A DNA stretch of 11,687 nt from Acidobacteriota bacterium (GCA_027296385.1 JAPUJD010000191.1:1-11687); one strand, 5' to 3'. Counted from the first letter of the stretch, positions 1 to 6,950 are shown. Made by a program: numbers and translations. The notes: generated from the letters alone by a model not told the origin.

Positions 1-28
1 CCCGAGCGACAGGGAGCGATGCCCGACG

Positions 29-222
29 ATGGGCGCCAGAAGCTCGGCTCGAGCCGCTGAACAGTGCCCTGCATCCAAGAACGCTCGCGACGAGCGTTCA
101 GGTGACGCGGCAGCATCCTGGAAGGCTCGCGGTCAGCCTTCCGAGGACACCGCCGTATCCCGAAAGGCTCACGGCGAGCGGGTTGATGCTGCCGCTGCAT
201 GCAAGAAGGCTCGCGGCGAGCC
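29..222. repeat. 42-bp tandem repeat, each unit with a small palindrome
   Basis: Four units with centres at 89, 131, 173 and 215 are spaced exactly 42 bp apart; a diverged fifth (centre about 50) sits 38-39 bp before them. Adjacent full units are only about 60-70% identical, but each keeps a palindrome: 45-56 (perfect, 12 nt), 80-98 (8-bp arms, 3-nt centre), 121-141 (7-bp arms), 167-179 (4-bp arms) and 208-222 (perfect 7-bp arms round one G). The sequence GCATCC or a close variant begins most units. As 42 is divisible by 3, the array is also a 14-residue periodic frame on both strands; on the minus strand the theme is SPRAFLDAAAS. The fourth unit matches only over its first 26 bases, where it joins the hydrolase gene. 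The array may continue past the window start. Origin (minisatellite, REP-like element or protein repeat) is not decided. Confidence 0.8.
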
Positions 223-867
223 CTCCACCGTCAGACGGCGCCAGTACTCGTCAACGAGCTCGTCGGTAACGATCGAATCATCCGCCGCTGAACGTCGCAG
301 GCCTTCTTCGACGTTGGCTCGCCGCAATGACCGGACGCGAACGAAGAGCTGGGTCAATGGGCGCAGTGCCGACCACCGGCTACGGCGCAATTGGGGGTAG
401 TCTGGCGCGGCGGAGTTGACGAGTGTCAACGAGAGGAACCGTTCCGGGCGCCGCACGGCGAGAGCGACGCTTACCGAGCCGCCATAGGAATGACCGACGA
501 GATGAGTCCGCTCGATACCGAGCGCATCGAGAACTCCGATGAGCCGTTCGCCCTGGGCGAAGCGGCTGTAGTCACGCTTGCGTCGTGGCCGCTCGGTCAA
601 GCCGAAGCCCGCCAGATCGACGGCCACCACTCTGAAGTCCGTGGCCAGCTCCTGCACCACGTCGCGCCACGAATAGCTCGAACCACCAAAGCCGTGGACC
701 AGCAGGACCGGCTCACCGACACCTCGGTCCTCGACGTAGACCCTGACGCCGTCAATCGAAAGCAAGCGCTCGGGCGGTACCTCGGCAATCAATCGCTCGT
801 AGGGCACTAGGGAGACACAGCCGCCAGCCAACAGCAGAGAAACGAAGAGGAAAGGCCGCCGAATCAT
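169..867 (-). CDS. alpha/beta hydrolase, lipoprotein-type leader, truncated at C-terminus
   Basis: Predicted serine hydrolase of the alpha/beta-hydrolase fold (PF00561/PF12697 type), 232 residues, substrate unknown. Residues 1-17 form a short signal with a relaxed lipobox (AGGC, Cys17), suggesting a lipid-anchored envelope protein. The oxyanion-hole motif HGFGG is at 58-62, VAVDLAGFGLTERP follows near 81-94, and the nucleophile elbow GHSYGG gives Ser127. The family is usually about 270-320 residues and ends with a strand carrying the catalytic Asp and a loop carrying the His; neither is present, because the frame enters the 42-bp repeat and stops at 169-171. That TGA replaces a CGA Arg codon kept in other repeat units, and a second in-frame TGA lies at 133-135, after which the frame is open to base 1. 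The start is ATG at 867. It is probably a broken gene, though a repeat-terminated short protein cannot be excluded. Confidence 0.8.
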   Translation of the reverse strand: MIRRPFLFVSLLLAGGCVSLVPYERLIAEVPPERLLSIDGVRVYVEDRGVGEPVLLVHGFGGSSYSWRDVVQELATDFRVVAVDLAGFGLTERPRRKRDYSRFAQGERLIGVLDALGIERTHLVGHSYGGSVSVALAVRRPERFLSLTLVNSAAPDYPQLRRSRWSALRPLTQLFVRVRSLRRANVEEGLRRSAADDSIVTDELVDEYWRRLTVEGSPRAFLHAAAASTRSP

Positions 868-1137
868 CGGCTGAGACTAACCCACCGCGAGAAGTTCAGT
901 GGGTACCTGGATAGTGTCTTGCGCCGCCGCGGCCTCGAGTGGCGCCATTGAGTTCTCCACACACACGACCTGCCCGCTTTTCCACCCGGGCTGCGTTACG
1001 CGCGGGGTCTTTACACCGGACTACAGCGCGACCTGCAACCTTCTCCAGGTTGGCACGTTATTGAAACGGGGAGAGGTTGTTCCCATTGGCAGCTTGGACC
1101 GCGGGATGCGGAGGTGGGGTGAGAGGCCAAATGAGGG
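868..1137. other. Divergent intergenic region, hydrolase / glycosyltransferase
   Basis: About 270 bp separate two divergent starts and should hold promoters for both. I see no convincing gene, no tRNA and no strong sigma70 pair. The clearest structure is the inverted repeat CAACCT-tctcc-AGGTTG at 1036-1052, a possible operator or transcript hairpin upstream of the plus-strand gene. A TTGAAA at 1061 could be a -35 element but has no good -10 partner. Confidence 0.4.
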
Positions 1138-3516
1138 GTGTGGCGTAGCGAGCGGGAGAAGGAGCTCGGATTCGGTGTTCCCGCGGTCGGCGTCTTTCTC
1201 GTTGCCCTGGCGACTCGCGCATTTCACGTTTCGCAACTCCGAGGCTCGGCGCTGTTCGACGTGTACCTGGGCGACGCCGCTGGCTATCACGCTTGGGCGC
1301 AGCGCTTGGCGCTGGGAGACTGGCTGGGTAGCGAGGTCTTCTACCAGGCTCCTCTCTACCCTTACTCGCTCGCCGTCGTCTACTCGATACTGGGGGAGCT
1401 ATGGGCGCCGCGGATCGTCCAGGCGCTTCTCGGTGCGCTAGCCTGCTCGCTGCTCGCGCTCGCCGGGCAGCGCCTGTTCTCGGCTCGGGCCGGGCTGATT
1501 GCGGGGTTGGCGCTGGCTGTCTATCCAACTGCGATCTTCTTTGACGGCTTGATCCAGAAGTCCGTCCTCGACAATCTGTTGCTCTGCCTGCTGCTCTGGC
1601 TCCTCAGCCGGTCCATGGCACGACCCCAGCCAGGACCCGTCGGGCTGTGGACCGGCATGACGCTAGCCGCCCTGATGCTCAGCCGTGAGAACGCGCTGGT
1701 CTTCCTGCCGCCCATCGTACTCTGGCTGGCCCTGGACGCCCGCCTGGCGCGCCGGCAGCGGATGACGGCGGTGGCGTGGCTGCTGGGTGGCATGGCGCTG
1801 CTTCTGGCACCGGTCGCGGTACGCAACCACGCCATGGGCGGAGGTTTCCACCTGACCACGTCACAGTTCGGCCCCAACTTCTACATCGGCAATCACGCAG
1901 GGGCCAGCGGCGTCTACCAGCCCTTGCGCTACGGGCGCGGAGGGGTCGACTACGAGCGTCTCGACGCCACGAATCTCGCGCAAGAGGCCACCGGGCGAAC
2001 CCTGAGCCCGGGAGAAGTATCCAACTACTGGCGCGGTCGTGCCTTCGAGTTCATTCGCGAGCAGCCTGGTGCCTGGCTGCGGCTGATGGGCCGAAAGATC
2101 GCCCTGGTGTGGAACGCGGCCGAAGTCGAGGACACCGAGGATCAAACGACCTACGCTCGCTCGTCGCTCGTGCTGCGGCCAGCACTAGTCTTCCACTTCG
2201 GTGTCGTTGCGCCACTCGGGTTCCTCGGTATTTGGCTCACCAGGCATCGCTGGCGCGAGCTCTGGCTGCTATACGGCATGATCGCGGTCTACTCTTCGAG
2301 CGTCGCGCTCTTCTTCGTCCTCGGGCGCTATCGCTACCCCCTCGTCCCGCTGCTGCTGCTCTTCGCCGGCGCCGGGCTGGCGCAGATCACCAGTGTCGTG
2401 CGCTCAGCCACGCGAGCGGAGCTCGCCACCGCCGCCGCCGTGCTCGTAGGCACGGTCATGCTCACCAACCTCCCGATCTACGACGTCTCGCGCTCTGTCG
2501 TCACGACCGAGGTGAATCTCGGCAAGGCGTTCCTGAAACAGGGAGAGCTCGCGCGCGCAGCGGAACACCTCGAGCGTGCCATCGAGCTTCAGTCCGACAA
2601 CCCGCTGGCGCACTACAACCTCGGAAATGTCCTCCACCTCCAGGGCCGAAACGGGGAGGCGATCCCCCATTATCGACGCGCGATCGAGCTGGCGCCCGAC
2701 GATGTCGAATCGCACAACAACCTGGGCCTCGCCCTCGCCGCCACGGGCAATGCCGACGCAGCTCTCGCCCACTACCGACGAGCAGTGCAGCTCGACCCGC
2801 GTCACCCCGAGGCCCACAACAACCTCGCTAACGCCCGTGCCAGGCAGGGACGTATCGACGAGGCCCTCGCCCTCTACGATGAGGCCATAGCAGCCAGGCC
2901 AGCCTACGTTGACGCCTACGTCAACAAGAGCACCGTGCTCGACGTTGCCGGCCGTTCCGCCGAGGCTCTGGAAGTGCTCGTCGAGGCCGCCGCCCTCGTA
3001 CCCGGGGAGGCAGAGATTCTCCGGCTGCAGAGCGGTCTCGAGGTAAGGCTAGGCCATCCGGAGCAAGCCGCCGTGCACCTGGAAGATGCCGCACGACTCG
3101 AGCCCGGAGATGCCCGGATCCGTTTCGAGCTCGGCCGTGTGCTCGCTACCATCGGCCGTTCCGCCGAGGCCATCGTGCACCTCAGAACGGCTGCCCGCCT
3201 ACAGCCGGCCGTCGGTCACTTCAACGCTTTGGCCTGGGTGCTGGCTACTCGCGTGGGAGCCAGCATCGCCGAGGTCGACGAGGCGTTGACCAACGCAGAG
3301 CGCGCCGCCAGCATGACCGGCAACCGAGACCCGGCGGTACTGGCCGTGCTAGCAGCTGCGCGCGCGGCTAGCGGCGACTATTCCGGAGCCGTGGCAACGG
3401 CCCAGCGCGCCCTCGCCCTAGCCACCGAGGTCGGAGCAACCCAGTTGATATCCAACCTGACGCAGCAGCTCGCGCTCTATGGCCGTGGCCTCCCGTACCG
3501 AGTCGGACGGTCCTGA
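1138..3516 (+). CDS. GT-C-type membrane glycosyltransferase fused to C-terminal TPR array
   Basis: A 792-residue protein in two halves. Residues about 10-450 are a multi-pass membrane domain (roughly ten hydrophobic segments) resembling the GT39/ArnT/PMT group (PF13231-like), which moves sugars from polyprenyl-phosphate donors onto acceptors on the outer face of the cytoplasmic membrane. The first external loop carries the expected acidic site, YLGDAAGYH (Asp46), followed by FYQAPLYPY at 68-76, equivalent to the conserved substrate-loop proline motif. SREN and the long periplasmic-type loop containing GPNFYIGNHAGASG fit the same group. From about residue 459 to the end there are about nine TPR-like helical pairs, the best being 489-590 (HYNLGNVLHLQGR, SHNNLGLALAATGN, AHNNLANARARQGR), typical of protein-binding scaffolds. 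The start is GTG; no good ATG is in frame upstream, and GTG at 1174 is an alternative. Exact donor and acceptor are not deducible. It converges on the M28 peptidase gene. Confidence 0.85.
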   Translation: MWRSEREKELGFGVPAVGVFLVALATRAFHVSQLRGSALFDVYLGDAAGYHAWAQRLALGDWLGSEVFYQAPLYPYSLAVVYSILGELWAPRIVQALLGALACSLLALAGQRLFSARAGLIAGLALAVYPTAIFFDGLIQKSVLDNLLLCLLLWLLSRSMARPQPGPVGLWTGMTLAALMLSRENALVFLPPIVLWLALDARLARRQRMTAVAWLLGGMALLLAPVAVRNHAMGGGFHLTTSQFGPNFYIGNHAGASGVYQPLRYGRGGVDYERLDATNLAQEATGRTLSPGEVSNYWRGRAFEFIREQPGAWLRLMGRKIALVWNAAEVEDTEDQTTYARSSLVLRPALVFHFGVVAPLGFLGIWLTRHRWRELWLLYGMIAVYSSSVALFFVLGRYRYPLVPLLLLFAGAGLAQITSVVRSATRAELATAAAVLVGTVMLTNLPIYDVSRSVVTTEVNLGKAFLKQGELARAAEHLERAIELQSDNPLAHYNLGNVLHLQGRNGEAIPHYRRAIELAPDDVESHNNLGLALAATGNADAALAHYRRAVQLDPRHPEAHNNLANARARQGRIDEALALYDEAIAARPAYVDAYVNKSTVLDVAGRSAEALEVLVEAAALVPGEAEILRLQSGLEVRLGHPEQAAVHLEDAARLEPGDARIRFELGRVLATIGRSAEAIVHLRTAARLQPAVGHFNALAWVLATRVGASIAEVDEALTNAERAASMTGNRDPAVLAVLAAARAASGDYSGAVATAQRALALATEVGATQLISNLTQQLALYGRGLPYRVGRS

Positions 3517-3789
3517 CCCAGCCCTGGGACGCGAACACCCCTTTGCGATCTTGGCCACAGCTACCCCTTTGGCCAGAGCCGGGAACTGACTCCAGCGGCT
3601 CATGCGGCGCAGCTTCAGCCACCCTATCCGTTATCCGTCAGCACCGCCTGCTTTCGGCCTTGGATTCTCTCGGCCAGCCCCTGGCAGAACGTCTTGTCAT
3701 CGGGGCGCACCCGAGCAGTCCAAGAAATCCTCCTCGTAGAGGGACGGTGCCCCGGCTTCGTAGGTACTATGGGGCTCTCTGATTCCCCG
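3517..3789. other. Convergent intergenic region
   Basis: This 273-bp tail-to-tail spacer lies between the glycosyltransferase and peptidase stops. I see no credible gene. It contains small GC-rich inverted repeats, such as GCCAG-ccc-CTGGC at 3673-3685 and the imperfect pair 3702-3711/3746-3753 (GGGGCGCACC with GGTGCCCC), and the duplicated string ACCCCTTTG near 3537 and 3565. None has a T-run, so no intrinsic terminator can be asserted. Confidence 0.4.
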
Positions 3790-5895
3790 TCAGAAGCTGA
3801 CCCCGGCGTCAGGCATGACCCAGGCGGAGTCGATCAGGCCGATACTTTCGAGAACCCTGAGGAACTCAGCTACCTCCGCCTGCGGCACCGGCCCGAAGAT
3901 GGCGCTCAGGTCGGCACCGATCCGGGCCTCCGACCGCTCGCCGTCGACCAGGTTGAGGGCTTCGTAGGCCAGGTTCGAGCCGCCGCCCCAGAGGGCTTGC
4001 CGATCCAGGAGCTGCGGTCGTTCGATTTCCTCGCTGGCTAGCTTGTCCTCGAAATAACTGTAACCGAAGCCGCTGAGCGGCCCTTTCGGTAAGGCTCGAC
4101 GCCGGTAGACGCGCTCTCCTCCGCTCGCGGTGACGATGCGCTCGGCGCCGGGGGCTCCGGCTATCGTGGCCAGGGAGGTGAGGAAGACGGCTTGATTTCG
4201 GCGCAGCTCGGGCGACGGCTCGGCGAAACGCCCCAGAGAGTCGAAGATGCGGCGCTCGTAGTCGAGCTGGAAACGGAGGTGGTTGGCCGCGTCGTCGGCG
4301 CTCGATTGCCTCAGCTGATCGGCCCGCGCCATCGCCTCTGCCGTGCGCTCGAGCCCGTGGCGTCGCAGCACCCTGACCAGCTCCGGCAGTGCGTCGGAGT
4401 CGAGCTGCGCCAGGGCATAGGCGCTCGCCGCACCGACGAAAGCCGCCCGCAGCAACTTGGTGGCATCGATATTGGCTACCGAATCGGCGTGGGTGTGGAT
4501 GTAGCGGTCGGGCCAGTCGTTGAAGTAGATGGCGGGAACCCGGAAGGAGCCCTCCGCCCACACCTGGTGATCGCTGCCGGCCGAAAAGTCGGCAACTTGC
4601 GCCAGCCAGGCCTCCTTGCCGCCTTCGGGATCAGCGAGAGGGAATCTCGGCGAGCCGCCTCCGGCGAAGTCCTCCGACTGCCGATTGACGAAGCGCGCCA
4701 GCTCTTCGGCAACGTCGTTGACAAAGGTGGGCAGCGACTTCGGCGACCGGGTGACGTGGAAGACGGCCTTGGTCGTCTCCGCGTCACCGCCCACCATGTC
4801 CATGTGGATGACCGCCGCCGTGCGCTCGGCGAACCTGGTGTCGGCAGTGAGCAGCGCGATCGTGCCCTCGATCTCGGCCGGCCAGATAAAGCGAATTGTG
4901 CGCCGTGGGCGGGGAAGGCGACCCTCCCGAACCAGTTTGGCCAGAGAGCGCGCGACCTCGAGGATCGTGGCGCAACCGCTGGCGTTGTCGTTGGCTCCCG
5001 GTAGCTGGTGGTCGAGGTGGCATGAGAAGACGATCTCCTGATCGGCCAGTGCCGGGTCGGCGCCGCGGATCGCCGCCGTCGGGATGTCGTAGCTGCTCGC
5101 GTGCTGGCCGGCCTCGACCCGGCCGTCGAGACGCACGACCTCTCCGACCGCGAGCCGCGCCTGCCAGTCTCGTGCCTGTTGCAGTGACACCATGAAGGCG
5201 AAGGTCGTCGGCGGCGGGAAGGTGCCGAGATGTCCCCAGCGCACTAGCGTCTCGTCCTCTTTCCACCAGGCGGAGCGTTGGTTCGGGGCGTAGGAGACGA
5301 TGCCAGCGGCGCCGTGCTCTGCCACCGCCAAACGGGCTACGGGCCCGGGTTGGGCCCCGGCCAGCACGAACCGCCCGCGGACCTCCTTGCCCTCGTAGTC
5401 GGCCGCAGTCGTTCCCTCACCAACGTCGACCAGCTCGGCGACGGCCGCGCCGCTGGTGCTGTCCTGGGCCAGCGTCACCGGGCGGTCGGCGTAGGAGGCG
5501 ATGCGCCGGCGGCGAACCCACTCGCCCCCGTCGAGCTCGAGCTCCCACAGCTCGGCGAACTCGGCGTCCCAGCCCGGGCGTGAGCGCTGAGTGCCGTAGA
5601 AAATCTCGCCGTCGGCCGCTAGCGACAGAACCTCGACCTCTTCGAGCCCGTAGGCGCGTAGCCTCTCGACGACGGCCTCGACCGCCGCCGCGAAACCGCG
5701 CGAGCCGCGCTGACGATGATGGAGTGTCAGCTCCTGCACCGTGCGCTTGGCGGTGGCGCCCGAGAGTTCGCCCGCCAAGGCGGCGACCACGGCGTCCGAC
5801 AGGAAGGGCGCCACGCCCTCCCGAGCCGTCGCCGCGCTTGGGCCGATACCGATAAGGACCGCGGTTCCCAGGCCCGCCAACAGCTGTCGCGTCAT
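3790..5895 (-). CDS. Secreted M28-family zinc aminopeptidase with PA-like domain
   Basis: Predicted exported dizinc exopeptidase, 701 residues. Residues 1-24 are a signal peptide ending at ATA before Arg25. Residues about 150-265 look like a protease-associated (PA) insert (AVAELVDVGEG, GRFVLAGAQPGPVARLAVAEHGAAGIVSY). The peptidase core follows: CHLDHQ (His293, Asp295), GANDNASG (Asp303, the bridging ligand), WPAEIEGT (Glu341/Glu343), HMDMVGGD (Asp366) and YIHTHADS (His467), matching the M28 order of metal and catalytic residues. The usual consecutive Glu-Glu is Glu-Ile-Glu here. The C-terminal 220 residues lie beyond the catalytic domain; 643-690 looks like a small helical or winged-helix-like module (LVDGERSEARIGADL). 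I chose ATG at 5895 because GGAGGGGAG stands just upstream at proper spacing; an in-frame TTG at 5913 would include that RBS. Likely a periplasmic or secreted peptidase for peptide scavenging; substrate unknown. Confidence 0.9.
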   Translation of the reverse strand: MTRQLLAGLGTAVLIGIGPSAATAREGVAPFLSDAVVAALAGELSGATAKRTVQELTLHHRQRGSRGFAAAVEAVVERLRAYGLEEVEVLSLAADGEIFYGTQRSRPGWDAEFAELWELELDGGEWVRRRRIASYADRPVTLAQDSTSGAAVAELVDVGEGTTAADYEGKEVRGRFVLAGAQPGPVARLAVAEHGAAGIVSYAPNQRSAWWKEDETLVRWGHLGTFPPPTTFAFMVSLQQARDWQARLAVGEVVRLDGRVEAGQHASSYDIPTAAIRGADPALADQEIVFSCHLDHQLPGANDNASGCATILEVARSLAKLVREGRLPRPRRTIRFIWPAEIEGTIALLTADTRFAERTAAVIHMDMVGGDAETTKAVFHVTRSPKSLPTFVNDVAEELARFVNRQSEDFAGGGSPRFPLADPEGGKEAWLAQVADFSAGSDHQVWAEGSFRVPAIYFNDWPDRYIHTHADSVANIDATKLLRAAFVGAASAYALAQLDSDALPELVRVLRRHGLERTAEAMARADQLRQSSADDAANHLRFQLDYERRIFDSLGRFAEPSPELRRNQAVFLTSLATIAGAPGAERIVTASGGERVYRRRALPKGPLSGFGYSYFEDKLASEEIERPQLLDRQALWGGGSNLAYEALNLVDGERSEARIGADLSAIFGPVPQAEVAEFLRVLESIGLIDSAWVMPDAGVSF

Positions 5896-5901
5896 GAGCC
5901 G

Positions 5902-5910
5902 ACTCCCCTC
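5902..5910 (-). promoter_or_regulatory. Ribosome binding site of the M28 peptidase gene
   Basis: On the minus strand a purine-rich GGAGGGGAG run stands 6 nt before the ATG at 5895. It decides the start in favour of this ATG over the upstream TTG at 5913. Confidence 0.75.
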
Positions 5911-5927
5911 CAAAGTTGTCGGGCGAG

Positions 5928-5956
5928 CCTATACGATCGCACACCATCGACAAGAG
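5928..5956 (-). promoter_or_regulatory. Possible sigma70-like promoter of the M28 peptidase gene
   Basis: The minus strand shows TATAGG (5933 to 5928) as a possible -10. Upstream, TTGTCG (5953 to 5948) is a possible -35, but with only 14 bp between them; CTCTTG at 5956 to 5951 gives 17 bp but a poorer match. Predicted transcription would begin near 5921, about 25 nt before the ATG. Tentative. Confidence 0.3.
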
Positions 5957-6125
5957 GGCCGAGTCGCACCTCAACTCCAAGATCGCCAGCGAAGCTGGAA
6001 GGCTCCATGACGCCCCAGGTCAGCGCCATCATCATCGGCGCCCTCGCCCGCGCAACCGCAAGAATCGGGGTGGCCGACCCCGAGCGACGAGATGTCCATG
6101 GTGGGGCGCCGGCCAACCGAAGATG

Positions 6126-6157
6126 CGAGGCGCCTGGCGGTGACGCCAAGCGCCTCG
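6126..6157. terminator. Strong 14-bp hairpin after the ArsR/SRPBCC operon
   Basis: Bases 6126-6139 and 6144-6157 form a 14-bp stem with one G-U/mismatch position, closed by a 4-nt loop (GTGA on the plus strand). It begins 18 nt past the SRPBCC stop codon, where a terminator is expected. No T-run follows on either side, so it is either a U-less terminator or an RNA 3'-end stabiliser. It also lies upstream of the peptidase promoter and may insulate that gene from read-through. Confidence 0.6.
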
Positions 6158-6174
6158 AGTGGCTGTGACGACTC

Positions 6175-6585
6175 TCAGCGTTGCAAGTACTGCGTCAGCT
6201 CGCCCAGCTCGCTCTTCCAGCCATCGTCATTATCCTGACGGTCCTGCTCACGGACGAAGCCCGATTCGCGCAGGTCGAGGACGGTACCGCCACCATCGCG
6301 GGCGCTCAGTCTGAACTCGACCAGGGTCGTCACCCCGGTGTCGAGGTCTTTGTCCGGATCGCGGACCCAACGCCAGGCGAGAAAGTTGGGCGGCTCGAAG
6401 GCTTCCACCCGGGCTGCGTGGCTGCCGTGATTGGCCCAGGTGAAAGCACCTTCAGCTCCCTGCGCCAGGTCGAAGGCGCCGACGTCGGGGAACCACTGCG
6501 CCAGCTCCGCGCCATCGGTCAAGGCGCGCCAGACTCGCTCGGGCTCGGCGTCGAATTCCATTCGCTTCTCGATTGCGTCGATCAT
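6175..6585 (-). CDS. SRPBCC / AHSA1-like domain protein
   Basis: A 136-residue single-domain protein of the START/Bet v1 helix-grip (SRPBCC) superfamily, AHSA1-like group (PF08327). The N-terminal strand and helix IEKRMEFDAEPERVWRALTDGAELAQWFPD (3-33) are the family hallmark, followed by FLAWRWV (68-74) and the C-terminal helix DDGWKSELGELTQYLQR. These small proteins bind hydrophobic ligands; no ligand can be assigned. It is cytoplasmic (no signal). Its ATG overlaps the ArsR stop as ATGA at 6585-6582, with AAGGAG 5 nt upstream inside the regulator gene, so the two are translationally coupled. ArsR plus AHSA1 pairs are a common bacterial cassette in which the regulator controls its own operon. 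Length is normal and nothing appears damaged. Confidence 0.88.
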   Translation of the reverse strand: MIDAIEKRMEFDAEPERVWRALTDGAELAQWFPDVGAFDLAQGAEGAFTWANHGSHAARVEAFEPPNFLAWRWVRDPDKDLDTGVTTLVEFRLSARDGGGTVLDLRESGFVREQDRQDNDDGWKSELGELTQYLQR

Positions 6586-6899
6586 TCGTTCTCCTTCAAG
6601 TGTTTTCGGAGCCGCTCGAGTCGCCTGTCCCAGGCCTCGGCGTAGGGAACCAGCCAGGCATCGACAACTCTCAGTGGCTCAGGGTCGAGTCGGTGGAGCT
6701 TGACGCGGCCCCGCCATTCAATCTCGATCAATCCCGCCTCTTGCAGGATGCCGAGGTGCTTCGACACCGCCTGCCGGCTCATCGCCAAGGGCGCCGCCAG
6801 CTCGCCGAGCGATAGAGCGCCTTCACTGCGGAGGCGGGCCAACAGCTCACGCCGGGTCGGATCGGCTACGGCTTGGAAGACGAGAGCCATGGCCTGCAT
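6582..6899 (-). CDS. ArsR-family winged-helix transcriptional regulator
   Basis: A 105-residue DNA-binding repressor of the ArsR/SmtB fold (HTH_20 type). VFQAVADPTRRELLARL (7-23) is the first helical pair typical of the family; the helix-turn-helix spans about 29-54 with recognition helix SRQAVSKHLGILQEAG, and the wing is LIEIEWRGRVKLHRL (57-71). It contains no cysteine and none of the known metal-binding site patterns, so it is unlikely to sense metal; it resembles the regulators paired with AHSA1-type genes. I use ATG at 6899; ATG at 6890 (starting MALVFQ) is equally possible, and the in-frame TTG at 6908 lies inside the operator-like palindrome and is less likely. No clear Shine-Dalgarno precedes either ATG. 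Probably autoregulates the operon through the palindrome just upstream. Confidence 0.9.
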   Translation of the reverse strand: MQAMALVFQAVADPTRRELLARLRSEGALSLGELAAPLAMSRQAVSKHLGILQEAGLIEIEWRGRVKLHRLDPEPLRVVDAWLVPYAEAWDRRLERLRKHLKENE

Positions 6900-6927
6900 C
6901 TTTTGCAACCATTTGGTTGCCTGTCAA
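6898..6927 (-). promoter_or_regulatory. Promoter of the ArsR/SRPBCC operon
   Basis: The minus strand reads a perfect consensus TTGACA at 6927 to 6922. At 17-18 bp spacing the -10 position holds AAAAGA or AAAGAT (6904 to 6898), a weak match. Transcription would start around 6891, practically at the ATG at 6890, raising the possibility of a leaderless mRNA. Confidence 0.5.
6905..6920. promoter_or_regulatory. Operator-like palindrome for the ArsR regulator
   Basis: GCAACCA-tt-TGGTTGC is a perfect 7-bp inverted repeat with a 2-bp centre. It lies directly between the TTGACA hexamer and the start codon, in the core promoter spacer, where binding of a dimeric repressor would block RNA polymerase. 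Position and symmetry fit autoregulation by the adjacent ArsR protein; binding itself is inferred. Confidence 0.7.
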
Positions 6928-6950
6928 GCACACGGCTGCCTCTCCTTCGA

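Larger units (their letters stand above)
5914..6174. other. Intergenic region upstream of the M28 gene
   Basis: About 260 bp between the SRPBCC stop and the peptidase start, both on the minus strand. It contains the hairpin at 6126-6157 and the weak peptidase promoter at 5928-5956. The rest shows no convincing gene; open frames here lack an RBS and resemble nothing I know. Confidence 0.45.

Noticed and set aside
29..222. CRISPR array
   Set aside because: Units are contiguous diverged tandem repeats without unique spacers, and no cas gene is near.
29..400. Plus-strand open frame of 123 codons across the repeat
   Set aside because: It lies antisense to the hydrolase, has no RBS, and its periodic sequence is explained by the 42-bp repeat.
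899..1441. Plus-strand frame of 180 codons upstream of and overlapping the glycosyltransferase
   Set aside because: Low-complexity Ser/Arg-rich translation, overlaps the real gene in another frame, and lacks any motif.
1776..2831. Plus-strand frame of 351 codons inside the glycosyltransferase gene
   Set aside because: Arg/Ala/Pro-rich shadow of a GC-rich gene with clear domains in another frame; no recognisable motif.
3694..3760. tRNA-like fold in the convergent spacer
   Set aside because: The outer arms pair imperfectly and no T-arm or anticodon arm consensus is visible.
4192..5004. Plus-strand frame of 270 codons opposite the M28 gene
   Set aside because: Antisense shadow; the minus strand carries all peptidase motifs and a good RBS.
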